Shown here one piece after another: positions 1-6,199 of a stretch of DNA of 6,199 nucleotides. The notes beneath the pieces were generated by a model that saw nothing but the letters and a program-made list of their open reading frames with translations, made no database searches and was not told where the DNA came from. Position 1 is the first letter of the stretch; every line of letters begins with the position of its first letter. The translations under genes and the position numbers were made by a program. Origin of the DNA: an uncultured Sphingomonas sp. (GTDB taxonomy: Bacteria; Pseudomonadota; Alphaproteobacteria; Sphingomonadales; Sphingomonadaceae); assembly GCA_902806295.1 (NCBI GenBank), contig CADCWB010000082.1:1-6199 (forward strand), given 5' to 3'.

Positions 1-2
1 CA

Positions 3-275
3 GCGCAAGAAGCTTTAGAGAAGCTAGCCGAAGACGCGGCATTCGATGTCGTGTTCAGTGACGTCGTGATGCCTGGTATGAGTGGCATCGAGTTTGCCAA
101 ACTCCTGCGTGAGCAATCACCAGAGCTGCCCGTGGTGCTGACAAGCGGTTACAGCCACGTTCTTGTCGACGAAGGCCGACACGGATTTCCGCTGCTGCAA
201 AAGCCGTACTCAGCCAGCGACGTAGCGAGGGCGCTCAACGAGGCTCGTGAAGAAGAAAGAAGGTCTGCCCAATAG
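3..275 (+). CDS. Response regulator receiver domain, C-terminal part (5' truncated by window edge)
   Basis: Reading from base 3 gives an open frame that starts mid-protein and ends at the TAG at 273-275. The visible 90 residues match the second half of a CheY-like receiver domain. The phosphoacceptor Asp (codon 60-62) lies in FSDVVMPGMSG, the conserved Thr (codon 141-143) in VVLTSGYS, and the conserved Lys-Pro (Lys codon 201-203) in LLQKPYS. Only about 23 residues follow the Lys-Pro, so no output domain comes after the receiver. In this family that fits either the C-terminal receiver of a hybrid sensor histidine kinase or a stand-alone single-domain regulator; the TSGYS and LLQKPYS style favours the hybrid kinase. 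The receiver would accept a phosphoryl group from a histidine kinase in the cytoplasm. GC content is visibly lower than in the hydrolase genes downstream, and the gap to the next gene is about 230 bases, so a functional link is not implied. Receiver identity is secure; the full architecture is not visible. Confidence 0.9.
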   Translation, partial: AQEALEKLAEDAAFDVVFSDVVMPGMSGIEFAKLLREQSPELPVVLTSGYSHVLVDEGRHGFPLLQKPYSASDVARALNEAREEERRSAQ

Positions 276-506
276 GCACCCAATCCACAGTGACGGCTAC
301 AGATGGCCGCGAGCAGCACATCGGCTTTCTGCCTTCGCAAGCTGGTGAACGACGTCCGCATGTACCCGCTCAACTAAGCAGTCCGACGTAGAAGGATATT
401 GAGTTTGCGTGTGCTTGCGATCTGCTGACCCAAGCTCCAAAGCCAAGGGGTAGCGAGACAGCCGCCGGTCAGCACTGCCAGTAGTTGTCTCGGAGATTCT
501 AGTGAG
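276..506. other. Intergenic region without a recognisable gene
   Basis: This stretch separates the receiver gene from the gamma-glutamyltransferase-like gene. It has lower GC than the hydrolase genes. The only start-to-stop frame with an ATG that I noted on the + strand is a 24-codon one at 303-377, with no convincing ribosome binding site and no family resemblance. I saw no clear hairpin followed by a T-run after the receiver stop and no convincing -35/-10 pair. It presumably holds the promoter for the downstream operon, but I cannot place it. Confidence 0.5.
492..495 (+). promoter_or_regulatory. Putative ribosome binding site for the GGT-family gene
   Basis: GGAG lies 11 bases before the TTG at 507 and 17 bases before the alternative GTG at 513. 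The spacing is long but favours TTG over GTG. Between them, GTGAG at 502-506 adds little. There is no in-frame ATG until residue 12, which would cut away the twin-arginine motif. Confidence 0.45.
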
Positions 507-2333
507 TTGGTCGTGAAAAGACGCACATTCCTGGCCGCGATGCCGCTGACCGCGCTTGCGATGCCCATGAGTCGCAACGCCGCCGCGCAGGGTTCGGCAC
601 CCGCGCTGCCGCCCCTGAGCCCGGCGCTCCCCGGCACCCAGCTCTACCCGGGCGTCGAAGCCGGCGACCGGCCGGTCGGTGCCAGCTTTTCAACCCGCTC
701 CGAAGTCTTCGGGAGCAATGGCGCGGCCGCAACCAGTCACCCCCTAGCGACGCTTGCAGGCATCGAGATCCTGAAGAAGGGCGGCTCCGCCGTTGACGCG
801 GCAATCGCCATCAACGCCGCACTCGGATTTCTCGAGCCGACAGCCAATGGGATAGGCGGAGACCTTTATGCCATGCTGTGGGACCCGGCCGCCTCCAAGG
901 TCGTCGGCATAGCCGGGTCCGGCCGCTCGCCGCGCGGTCTTGGTCTGGAGACGGTACGCTCCCGCACTCGCAATGGCGTCCTCCCGCCCTATGGCGCGGT
1001 GACGGTCACGGTTCCGGGCACCGTCGACGCATGGTGGCGGCTTCACCAGCGCTACAGTAAGCTTCGTTGGGCCGAGCTTTTCGAGCCGGCGATTGCCTAT
1101 GCCGAAGGCGGAGTCCCGCTGTCCCCAGTGGTCGCCTATTACATGAACAGGGCCATGGCGAACTTCGCCAGGCCGGGCCAGGGCATCGAGGAGATCGCCA
1201 ACGCCAAGGCTACCTATGCCTCGGGCGAGCGGGCCCGGGCCGGCGAGATCTTCCGCAATCGGGACCTCGCGCGGACCTACCGGATGATCGCGCAAGGAGG
1301 ACGGGACGCCTTCTACGAGGGCGACATCGCGCGGACGATCGAGGCCTATTTCAAGCGTATCGGTGGTTGGCTGACCAGGGCCGACCTCGCCGCTCACCGG
1401 AGCAATTGGAGCGTTCCAGCCATGACGACCTACCGGGGCGCCGGGGTCCATGCTCTGGCGGAGAATACGCAAGGACTGGCCACCCTGCAGATTCTAAACA
1501 TGCTGGAGCGCTTCGATGTGCGCGGAGCGGGATTCCAGTCGGCACTCGCCATCCACTTGGGAGCCGAAGCCAAGCGCCTTGCCTATGAGGATCGCGCCCG
1601 CTGGTTTGGCGATCCGGATTTCTCGAAGGTCCCTGTCGAGTGGCTGATCTCCAAGGCCTATGCGGCGGAGCGCGCCACGCTCATCAGGCCGGACCGGATC
1701 AACCCCAGCGTTCGCCCGGGCAATGCGCCGAGCCAGGGTGACACCACCTACTTTTCCGTGGCCGACCGGAACGGAATGATGGTCTCCATAATCCAATCCA
1801 ACTTCCGCGGCATGGGCTCGGGCCTCGTGCCCGACGGGCTCGGCTTCATGTTCCAGGATCGGGGCCAGCTGTTTACGCTGCAGGACGGCCATCCCAACGT
1901 CTATGCGCCAGGCAAGCGGCCGTTCCAGACCATCATTCCCGGCTTCGCCACCAGGGGCGGCAAGCCATGGCTGTCGTTCGGCGTCATGGGCGGGGGCATG
2001 CAGCCGCAGGGTCAGGCGCAGATCATCATGAACCGGGTCGACTTCGACCTCGACAGCCAGGCGGCGGGCGACGCGCCCCGCTGGCAGCATGAAGGCTCGT
2101 CGGAGCAGATGGGCGAGGATGACAAGGGCGTGGGTGTGACGGGGCTGCTCCGGCTCGAGACGGGAGTGCCCGACGCGACGGCATCCAGGCTTGCCGAGAT
2201 GGGCTGGCGGATCGGCCCGTCGGACGGCGGGTTCGGCCGCTATTCGTCCGTCGAACGACGCGAAAGCGGAGGCGCGCTCGTCTATGCCGCCGCCTCGGAC
2301 GTACGCGCGGACGGGATCAGCCTTGCTTATTAA
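507..2333 (+). CDS. Gamma-glutamyltransferase family protein, Tat-exported, lid-loop-less (YwrD-like) type
   Basis: This is a 608-residue N-terminal nucleophile hydrolase of the gamma-glutamyltransferase (GGT) family, which cleaves or transfers gamma-glutamyl groups from glutathione and related amides. The leader has a twin-arginine-like motif (KRRTFL, residues 4-9), a hydrophobic stretch and a likely cleavage after AAA (25-27), so export by Tat to the periplasm is expected. The N-terminal domain has the family signatures SAVDAAIAINAALG and ANGIGGD, and Arg140 in GSGRSP sits where the substrate-binding Arg is expected. The predicted self-cleavage site is before Thr413 in GDTTYFS; Thr413 would become the catalytic N-terminus of a small subunit of about 196 residues. 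The glycine motif is VMGGGMQPQG (493-502). The segment between GFMFQDRG and KRPF is short, so the lid loop of E. coli-type GGT is missing, and the usual Ser-Ser after the RP motif is Gln-Thr (474-475). These traits resemble the Bacillus YwrD/cephalosporin acylase-like branch. Hydrolysis rather than transpeptidation is plausible but inferred. The start is TTG at 507; GTG at 513 is the alternative. The family is secure, the substrate is not. Confidence 0.93.
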   Translation: MVVKRRTFLAAMPLTALAMPMSRNAAAQGSAPALPPLSPALPGTQLYPGVEAGDRPVGASFSTRSEVFGSNGAAATSHPLATLAGIEILKKGGSAVDAAIAINAALGFLEPTANGIGGDLYAMLWDPAASKVVGIAGSGRSPRGLGLETVRSRTRNGVLPPYGAVTVTVPGTVDAWWRLHQRYSKLRWAELFEPAIAYAEGGVPLSPVVAYYMNRAMANFARPGQGIEEIANAKATYASGERARAGEIFRNRDLARTYRMIAQGGRDAFYEGDIARTIEAYFKRIGGWLTRADLAAHRSNWSVPAMTTYRGAGVHALAENTQGLATLQILNMLERFDVRGAGFQSALAIHLGAEAKRLAYEDRARWFGDPDFSKVPVEWLISKAYAAERATLIRPDRINPSVRPGNAPSQGDTTYFSVADRNGMMVSIIQSNFRGMGSGLVPDGLGFMFQDRGQLFTLQDGHPNVYAPGKRPFQTIIPGFATRGGKPWLSFGVMGGGMQPQGQAQIIMNRVDFDLDSQAAGDAPRWQHEGSSEQMGEDDKGVGVTGLLRLETGVPDATASRLAEMGWRIGPSDGGFGRYSSVERRESGGALVYAAASDVRADGISLAY

Positions 2334-2343
2334 GCTCGCACCC

Positions 2344-2355
2344 GGAGGAGGAAGG
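2344..2355 (+). promoter_or_regulatory. Strong ribosome binding site of the serine hydrolase gene
   Basis: The purine run GGAGGAGGAAGG ends directly before the ATG at 2356, with the GGAGGAG core five bases upstream of it. This fixes the start at 2356. An in-frame ATG exists at 2191, but it lies inside the preceding gene and would put 55 residues in front of a perfect signal peptide. Confidence 0.85.
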
Positions 2356-3744
2356 ATGACGAGACATATCGTCGCGGGAGCAATGGCGGCGGCGCTGCTC
2401 GCCTCTGGGGCAGCGGCCCAGGAGGATCGGCCCGCTTATGTTCGCGCGCTTGCGGCAGGTTATAAGGCGGCCTTCACCTGCAGCAACCTGTTCAATGGTG
2501 GGATCACGCCGGAGCAGACCGAGGCCGACGACCTTCGCGGCACTTATCCCAACCTCACCCCTCTCTTCGCATCGCTGATGGCCTCCGTCGATCGGGATCG
2601 GCGGATCGTCTCGGTGCCCTATGATCCCGCAATGCCGCCGAGGATTGCTGCCTGGCGTCCTGGTCTCGGCTGCACGCAACTTCCGATCGGCGCCACCCTT
2701 GAGGCAGTGTCGGCCCTGCCGCAGCTGAGCCTGAGCGTCCCCAACTTCGACGCCAGACCTTGGCCCATCGGCGACCGGCAAGCGACAGCCCGGCCGAGCG
2801 GGGACGAGGCCTCGATCAGGCAGGCGGTTGCCGCAGCCTTCGACCGCCGCACCTATGGGCAGGGCAGCGAAACCACGGCCGTGCTTCTCGTCGAACGAGG
2901 CCGCATCGTGTCCGAGCGCTACCGCCCGGACCTCACCATGCACAGCTCACAGCGCACTTGGTCGGTGGCGAAGAGCATCGCCGGGACAGTCGTCGGTGCT
3001 GCCGCGCACAAAGGCTTGCTGGACGTCAAGGCGCCCGCCCCCGTTCCCGAATGGCAGCGGGCCGGGGACCCTCGCAAGGCGATCACCACCGAACAGCTGC
3101 TCCGCATGGCAAGCGGCCTCGACAGCGAGCATGCCGGCAATCGGACCGACGCCTTGTACTTCGGCGGGATCGCCCTTGCCGACCAGGCGGCGAGCCTGCC
3201 ACTGGTGAGACCGCCCGGAACCGAGTTCCGCTACGCGAACAACGACACGGTGCTCGCCGTCCGCGGCCTCCAGCACCTTCTTGGCGACGGCGCAGCCTCC
3301 CTGCGCTTTCCCTTCGAGTCCCTGTTCTGGAAGATTGGCATGACCCGGACCGTGCCGGAGACGGACTGGCGCGGCCATTTCGTGCTGTCGAGCCAGGTCT
3401 GGACCACGGCTAGGGACTTGGCCCGCCTGGGACTGCTGCACCTCGAGGACGGAGTTTGGAACGGAGAGCGCATCCTGCCAGCCGGGTGGACCGACTATGT
3501 GCGGAGCCATGGGGCAGCCCAACCGGCCTCCGGCTTCGGTTACGGCGCGACCTGGTGGACGTTCCCCAGGAGCTCCGGACTGCCGGCGGATGCCATCGTC
3601 GCGCAGGGCAACAGGGGGCAATATGTCGTCGTGATCCCCTCCCGCTCGCTTGTCATCGTCCGGCGCGGCTTCGATGGCACCGGCATGAACTTCGATATCG
3701 CCAAGTTCACGACAGATCTGCTCGGCGCTTTCGACAAGCGCTGA
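2356..3744 (+). CDS. Secreted serine hydrolase, beta-lactamase / 6-aminohexanoate-dimer hydrolase (NylB)-like family
   Basis: The protein has 462 residues from the ATG at 2356. Residues 1-22 form a Sec signal peptide with a likely cut after GAAAQ, so it should act in the periplasm or outside the cell. Residues about 23-150 form an N-terminal module that I cannot assign. It holds Cys42 and Cys106, which could form a disulfide once exported. From about residue 165 the protein follows the class C beta-lactamase/penicillin-binding fold. The SxxK nucleophile motif is SVAK (Ser203, Lys206), the YxN motif is YAN (Tyr293 to Asn295), and GNRGQ (418-422) stands where KTG or HxG occurs in relatives. The order matches NylB-type amide hydrolases and EstB-type esterases as well as D-aminopeptidases, so serine hydrolase activity is well supported but the substrate is open; true beta-lactamase activity is not implied. 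It follows the GGT-family gene by 22 bases with its own strong ribosome binding site, so co-transcription is likely. Confidence 0.92.
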   Translation: MTRHIVAGAMAAALLASGAAAQEDRPAYVRALAAGYKAAFTCSNLFNGGITPEQTEADDLRGTYPNLTPLFASLMASVDRDRRIVSVPYDPAMPPRIAAWRPGLGCTQLPIGATLEAVSALPQLSLSVPNFDARPWPIGDRQATARPSGDEASIRQAVAAAFDRRTYGQGSETTAVLLVERGRIVSERYRPDLTMHSSQRTWSVAKSIAGTVVGAAAHKGLLDVKAPAPVPEWQRAGDPRKAITTEQLLRMASGLDSEHAGNRTDALYFGGIALADQAASLPLVRPPGTEFRYANNDTVLAVRGLQHLLGDGAASLRFPFESLFWKIGMTRTVPETDWRGHFVLSSQVWTTARDLARLGLLHLEDGVWNGERILPAGWTDYVRSHGAAQPASGFGYGATWWTFPRSSGLPADAIVAQGNRGQYVVVIPSRSLVIVRRGFDGTGMNFDIAKFTTDLLGAFDKR

Positions 3745-3767
3745 AGGGGCTCGGACTTCCGCGCTTG

Positions 3768-3798
3768 CCCGCGCTGCTTCAGGAGGCAGCCGCGCGGG
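3768..3798 (+). terminator. Possible hairpin terminator at the convergent gene ends
   Basis: CCCGCGC at 3768-3774 pairs with GCGCGGG at 3792-3798, and TGC (3775-3777) can pair with GCA (3786-3788) after a three-base bulge, leaving an eight-base loop. The stem is GC-rich, but it is followed only by TCTTGG rather than a T-run, and it overlaps the last codons of the opposing DUF885 gene. It could slow + strand transcription after the serine hydrolase. In DNA of this GC content such a stem can also arise by chance. Confidence 0.3.
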
Positions 3799-5647
3799 TC
3801 TTGGCAATATAGTCGTCCACCAGCTCGACGAGGACGTCGAGCGGCACGGAGCCATTCTCCAGCACCACGCCGTGGAAGTCGCGGATGTCAAAGCGGGGCC
3901 CGAGCGCCTGCCGCGCACGGTCGCGCAGCTCCAGGATCTTGAGCTGTCCGATCATGTAGCTGGTCGCCTGCCCCGGCCAATTGAAGTAGCGCTCGACCTC
4001 CTTGGTGGCGTCGCGCTCCGACAGCAGGGCGTTCTGGAGAAAATACTGGATCGCCTGTTCGCGGGTCCATTGCTCCGAATGGATGCCCGTGTCGGTCACC
4101 AGCCGGACCGCGCGCCACAGCTGCGTGGAGAGCATGCCGAACTCTGAGATTGGGTCCTCGTAGAAGCCCATCTCCTTGCCGAGGCCCTCGGAATAGAGCC
4201 CCCAGCCCTCAGCATAGGCGCCGTAGCCGCCGAAGCGCCTGAACTTCGGAACGCCCGGAAGCTCCTGGGCAAGCGCAATCTGGAAGTGATGGCCCGGCGC
4301 GCCTTCGTGATAGCTGATGGCCTCCGTCTGGGGCTTCAGCACCTGGTTCATGTCGGCCAGGTTGACGTAGTAGATGCCGGGCCGTGACCCGTCTTCCGAC
4401 GGGCTGTTGTAGAAGGCGACCGGAGCGGTCTCCTGCCGCCAGGTCTCGACCGCGCGGACCTCCAGCGGAGCCTTCGGCAGTCGGCGAAAATATTGCGGCG
4501 CCTTAGCCATCACCTGCGCAATATAGCGCTTCGCATCGGTGAGATATTGCTGACGCCCGGCCTCCGTATTCGGATACTTGTACTGCCGACCGCTGGTCAG
4601 GTGCTTGAAGAAGTCCTGCAGCGAGCCCTTGAAGCCGACTTGCGTCTTGATCCGCTCCATCTCGCCATGGATGCGTGCGACCTGCTGGACGCCGATCTGG
4701 TGGATCTGGTCGGCCGTCAAATCCGTGGTGGTCGAGTTGCGCAGCCGATTGGCATAGAAGTCGGACCCCTGCGGCAGGGACCAGGCCCCGCGATTGCCGC
4801 GGCTTTGCGCCTCTAGCGCATTCCACGTCTGGAGGAAGGTGCGGTAGCCGCGCTGGACCGGTCCGGTAAGCGCCTCGCGCGCCTCGGCGACGAGGCGGTC
4901 CTTGTCGGCCTGCGGAACGTCCAGCTTTGCCACCTTGGACTTGAAGTCGGCGAAGACGGGCGTGTCGGCGCCTGTCCCAAAGGGCGCTCCGGCCAGCACT
5001 CGCTGGGTATCGGCCCGGACCGGCGCGAAGTTGAAGCGGGACGGCACGATCCCCATGCTCGCCTGCTGCCGAATATTGGCCGTGATCTCGTTCATTACCC
5101 GCTCGATCTCGCGAAGGCGGGCGATGTAGGCCTGGGCGTCCGCGACGCTGGAGACGCGGTGCTGGTTGATCAGGAAGACGGGAAGGGACCCGGCCGGGCT
5201 GCCGTTAGTGCTCGCGGGGAAGCTGTGCCAGCGCCACTGGAAGTCGGCGATGTCCTGCTCGATCTCTTCCTCGAAGAGGCGATAGCTGAGCCGGCTGGCG
5301 GGGCTCAGCCGTGCGGGATCGAACTGGGCGCGCAGCGCCGCGAGCTGCCGCCTCGCAAGAGCCAGCCCCTCCTGGCGGTAGGCGTCGGTGTAGTTGTTCA
5401 GCCGGTCATATTGCTCCTTGCGGCCAAGCCCGGTCAGCCCCTGCGGCGAGCGAGCGAGTTGCTCTTCGAAGGCCGCATCGAGGAAGGCCATCAGCCTCTG
5501 GTCTTCGGCGGCCGGATCCGTTGCTGAGACTGCGGGAATGGTAGCCGCAGCAGCGGCCTGCGACATGGTCACGACCGAGCCGGTCTGCGTCGACTGCATG
5601 CAAGCCGAGGTGGAGAGAAGCAGCGAGAGCAGCAGAAGTGGCTTCAA
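3779..5647 (-). CDS. DUF885 family putative zinc metallopeptidase, probable lipoprotein
   Basis: This 622-residue protein matches the DUF885 family (PF05960) over nearly its full length, which is typical for the family. The leader (residues 1-16, KPLLLLSLLLSTSAC) is a short basic and hydrophobic segment ending in a cysteine at 16, so a lipoprotein is likely, though Thr at -3 is not the best lipobox. Family traits run in order: a SPQGLTGLG region near residues 55-65, INQHRVSSVADAQAY in the middle, then HEGAPGHH (447-454), YAEGWGLYSE (478-487), WTREQAIQYF and WPGQATSYMIG (from Trp557). The HExxPGHH motif with the downstream Glu480 or Glu487 looks like a metal site, by analogy with gluzincin peptidases; the ligand assignment is inferred. 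The start is TTG at 5647, nine bases after GAGGAG. It converges on the serine hydrolase gene, 34 bases away, and lies 75 bases downstream of a second DUF885 gene on the same strand, so the pair may be co-transcribed. Peptidase function is the common annotation; the actual substrate is unknown. Confidence 0.92.
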   Translation of the reverse strand: MKPLLLLSLLLSTSACMQSTQTGSVVTMSQAAAAATIPAVSATDPAAEDQRLMAFLDAAFEEQLARSPQGLTGLGRKEQYDRLNNYTDAYRQEGLALARRQLAALRAQFDPARLSPASRLSYRLFEEEIEQDIADFQWRWHSFPASTNGSPAGSLPVFLINQHRVSSVADAQAYIARLREIERVMNEITANIRQQASMGIVPSRFNFAPVRADTQRVLAGAPFGTGADTPVFADFKSKVAKLDVPQADKDRLVAEAREALTGPVQRGYRTFLQTWNALEAQSRGNRGAWSLPQGSDFYANRLRNSTTTDLTADQIHQIGVQQVARIHGEMERIKTQVGFKGSLQDFFKHLTSGRQYKYPNTEAGRQQYLTDAKRYIAQVMAKAPQYFRRLPKAPLEVRAVETWRQETAPVAFYNSPSEDGSRPGIYYVNLADMNQVLKPQTEAISYHEGAPGHHFQIALAQELPGVPKFRRFGGYGAYAEGWGLYSEGLGKEMGFYEDPISEFGMLSTQLWRAVRLVTDTGIHSEQWTREQAIQYFLQNALLSERDATKEVERYFNWPGQATSYMIGQLKILELRDRARQALGPRFDIRDFHGVVLENGSVPLDVLVELVDDYIAKTRAAAS

Positions 5648-5656
5648 AGGGAGATA

Positions 5657-5662
5657 CTCCTC
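5657..5662 (-). promoter_or_regulatory. Ribosome binding site deciding the TTG start of the DUF885 gene
   Basis: On the - strand, GAGGAG lies nine bases before the TTG at 5647. The TTG gives a complete signal sequence beginning M-K-P, and no closer ATG or GTG preserves it. Confidence 0.75.
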
Positions 5663-5722
5663 AATCGGTCATGAGGTGATTAGCACAGCGGAACGACCAT
5701 GCCAGTCGAGATCCACGTAAAG

Positions 5723-6199
5723 TCAGGCGCTTCGTGCCGCTGCCCGGGTCGTGCGCGCCGCCACCTGCTGCTCAAGGATCGTCAGCGGCATCGAGCCGAG
5801 CAGCAGGACTTGGTGGAACTCCTTTAAGTCGAAGTGCGAGCCGAGCTTGGCGCGAGCCTCGTCGCGGAGCCGGAGCCATACCGTGTGGCCGATCTTATAG
5901 CTCAGCGCCTGGCCCGGCCAAGCCGTGTAGCGGTCGATCTCGTTCTGGCCCCGCCGCCTGGCGATGCCGGTGGTCTTAAGGAAATATTCGGTGGCATGCT
6001 CGCGTGACCAGCGCTTGGCGTGCATACCCGAATCCACCACCAGGCGAGTGGCCCGGAACAGGAAGGATTGCAGCATTCCGGCCCGCTCCAGTGCGCGGCC
6101 ATTGAACATGCCGAGTTCGTCCGCCAGCTGCTCGGCATAGAGAGCCCAGCCCTCCGAATAGGCCGAATAGCCGCCGAACCGTCGTATCAGCGGGATTTC
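5723..6199 (-). CDS. Second DUF885 family putative metallopeptidase, C-terminal part (5' truncated by window edge)
   Basis: The open frame runs from the right edge to the TGA at 5723-5725 and covers about 158 residues of the C-terminal quarter of a DUF885 protein. It contains IRRFGGYSAYSEGWALYAE, SREHATEYFLK, YTAWPGQALSYKIG and LRLRDEARAKLG, which align without large gaps to the same parts of the neighbouring complete DUF885 protein. By eye, roughly half the aligned positions are identical. The HExxPGHH metal motif should lie just upstream, outside the window, and the Glu of SEGWALY matches Glu480 of the neighbour. The tail (ARTTRAAARSA) is Ala/Arg-rich and unlike the neighbour's. The real start lies outside the window; the ATG at 6107-6109 is internal. 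It is upstream of and on the same strand as the complete DUF885 gene, which suggests an old tandem duplication. Family assignment is strong; localisation cannot be judged because the N-terminus is missing. Confidence 0.9.
   Translation of the reverse strand, partial: EIPLIRRFGGYSAYSEGWALYAEQLADELGMFNGRALERAGMLQSFLFRATRLVVDSGMHAKRWSREHATEYFLKTTGIARRRGQNEIDRYTAWPGQALSYKIGHTVWLRLRDEARAKLGSHFDLKEFHQVLLLGSMPLTILEQQVAARTTRAAARSA

Noticed and set aside
303..377. 24-codon ATG frame in the intergenic region
   Set aside because: It has no ribosome binding site or recognisable similarity; a frame of this length is expected by chance.
744..1472. 242-codon open frame on the - strand inside the GGT-family gene
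   Set aside because: It lies wholly opposite a gene with clear family motifs; long antisense frames are expected in GC-rich DNA, and its translation shows no family resemblance.
1494..2090. 198-codon open frame on the - strand within the GGT-family gene
   Set aside because: It is antisense to the catalytic region of a confirmed family member; no signature or convincing start signal was seen.
2191..2355. Upstream in-frame extension of the serine hydrolase to the ATG at 2191
   Set aside because: It would overlap the GGT-family gene by over 140 bases and bury the signal peptide; the strong ribosome binding site directly precedes 2356.
2356..3744. Reading the serine hydrolase as an antibiotic-resistance class C beta-lactamase or as microcystinase-type MlrB
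   Set aside because: SxxK and YxN are shared by many amidases and esterases, the third motif is GNRGQ rather than KTG, and no mlr-type neighbours are present.
2947..3918. 323-codon open frame on the - strand across the end of the serine hydrolase and the DUF885 gene
   Set aside because: It overlaps two well-supported genes and has low-complexity Arg/Ala/Pro-rich content typical of a shadow frame.
5680..5710. Possible - strand promoter between the two DUF885 genes (CTGGCA, 17 bases, TAATCA)
   Set aside because: The -35-like part matches only four of six consensus bases and the -10-like part only about two; not supportable.

Overview
The window is GC-rich, densely coding DNA. Twin-arginine and Sec-type exported hydrolases, two TTG-started genes and tandem DUF885 peptidases point to an alphaproteobacterium, most likely of the Sphingomonadales. 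This placement rests on protein style and is an inference; no rRNA or marker gene is present.

Layout. (1) 3-275, + strand: the C-terminal part of a two-component receiver domain, cut by the left edge. (2) 276-506: about 230 bases with no recognisable gene and visibly lower GC than what follows. (3) 507-2333, + strand: a complete gamma-glutamyltransferase-family enzyme with a Tat-like leader. (4) 2356-3744, + strand: a complete secreted serine hydrolase of the beta-lactamase/NylB type, 22 bases after the previous stop, behind a strong ribosome binding site and therefore probably in the same operon. (5) 3779-5647, - strand: a complete DUF885 putative metallopeptidase with a lipoprotein-like leader and a TTG start, ending 34 bases from the serine hydrolase. 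(6) 5723-6199, - strand: the C-terminal part of a second, diverged DUF885 paralogue, cut by the right edge and 75 bases upstream of the first.

Taken together, the window holds two converging two-gene units that encode four amide- or peptide-bond hydrolases. All three with visible N-termini carry export signals. The simplest reading is an envelope or periplasmic peptide/amide scavenging locus: gamma-glutamyl cleavage by the GGT-like enzyme, an amidase/esterase-type serine hydrolase, and DUF885 peptidases for general peptide breakdown. The shared substrate is inferred, not shown. No tRNA, rRNA, CRISPR array, insertion sequence or attachment site was seen. Nothing in the window clearly amounts to a new system. 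The points most worth checking are the co-localisation of the four hydrolases, the lid-less GGT with an altered substrate-site motif, and the uncharacterised N-terminal module of the serine hydrolase.
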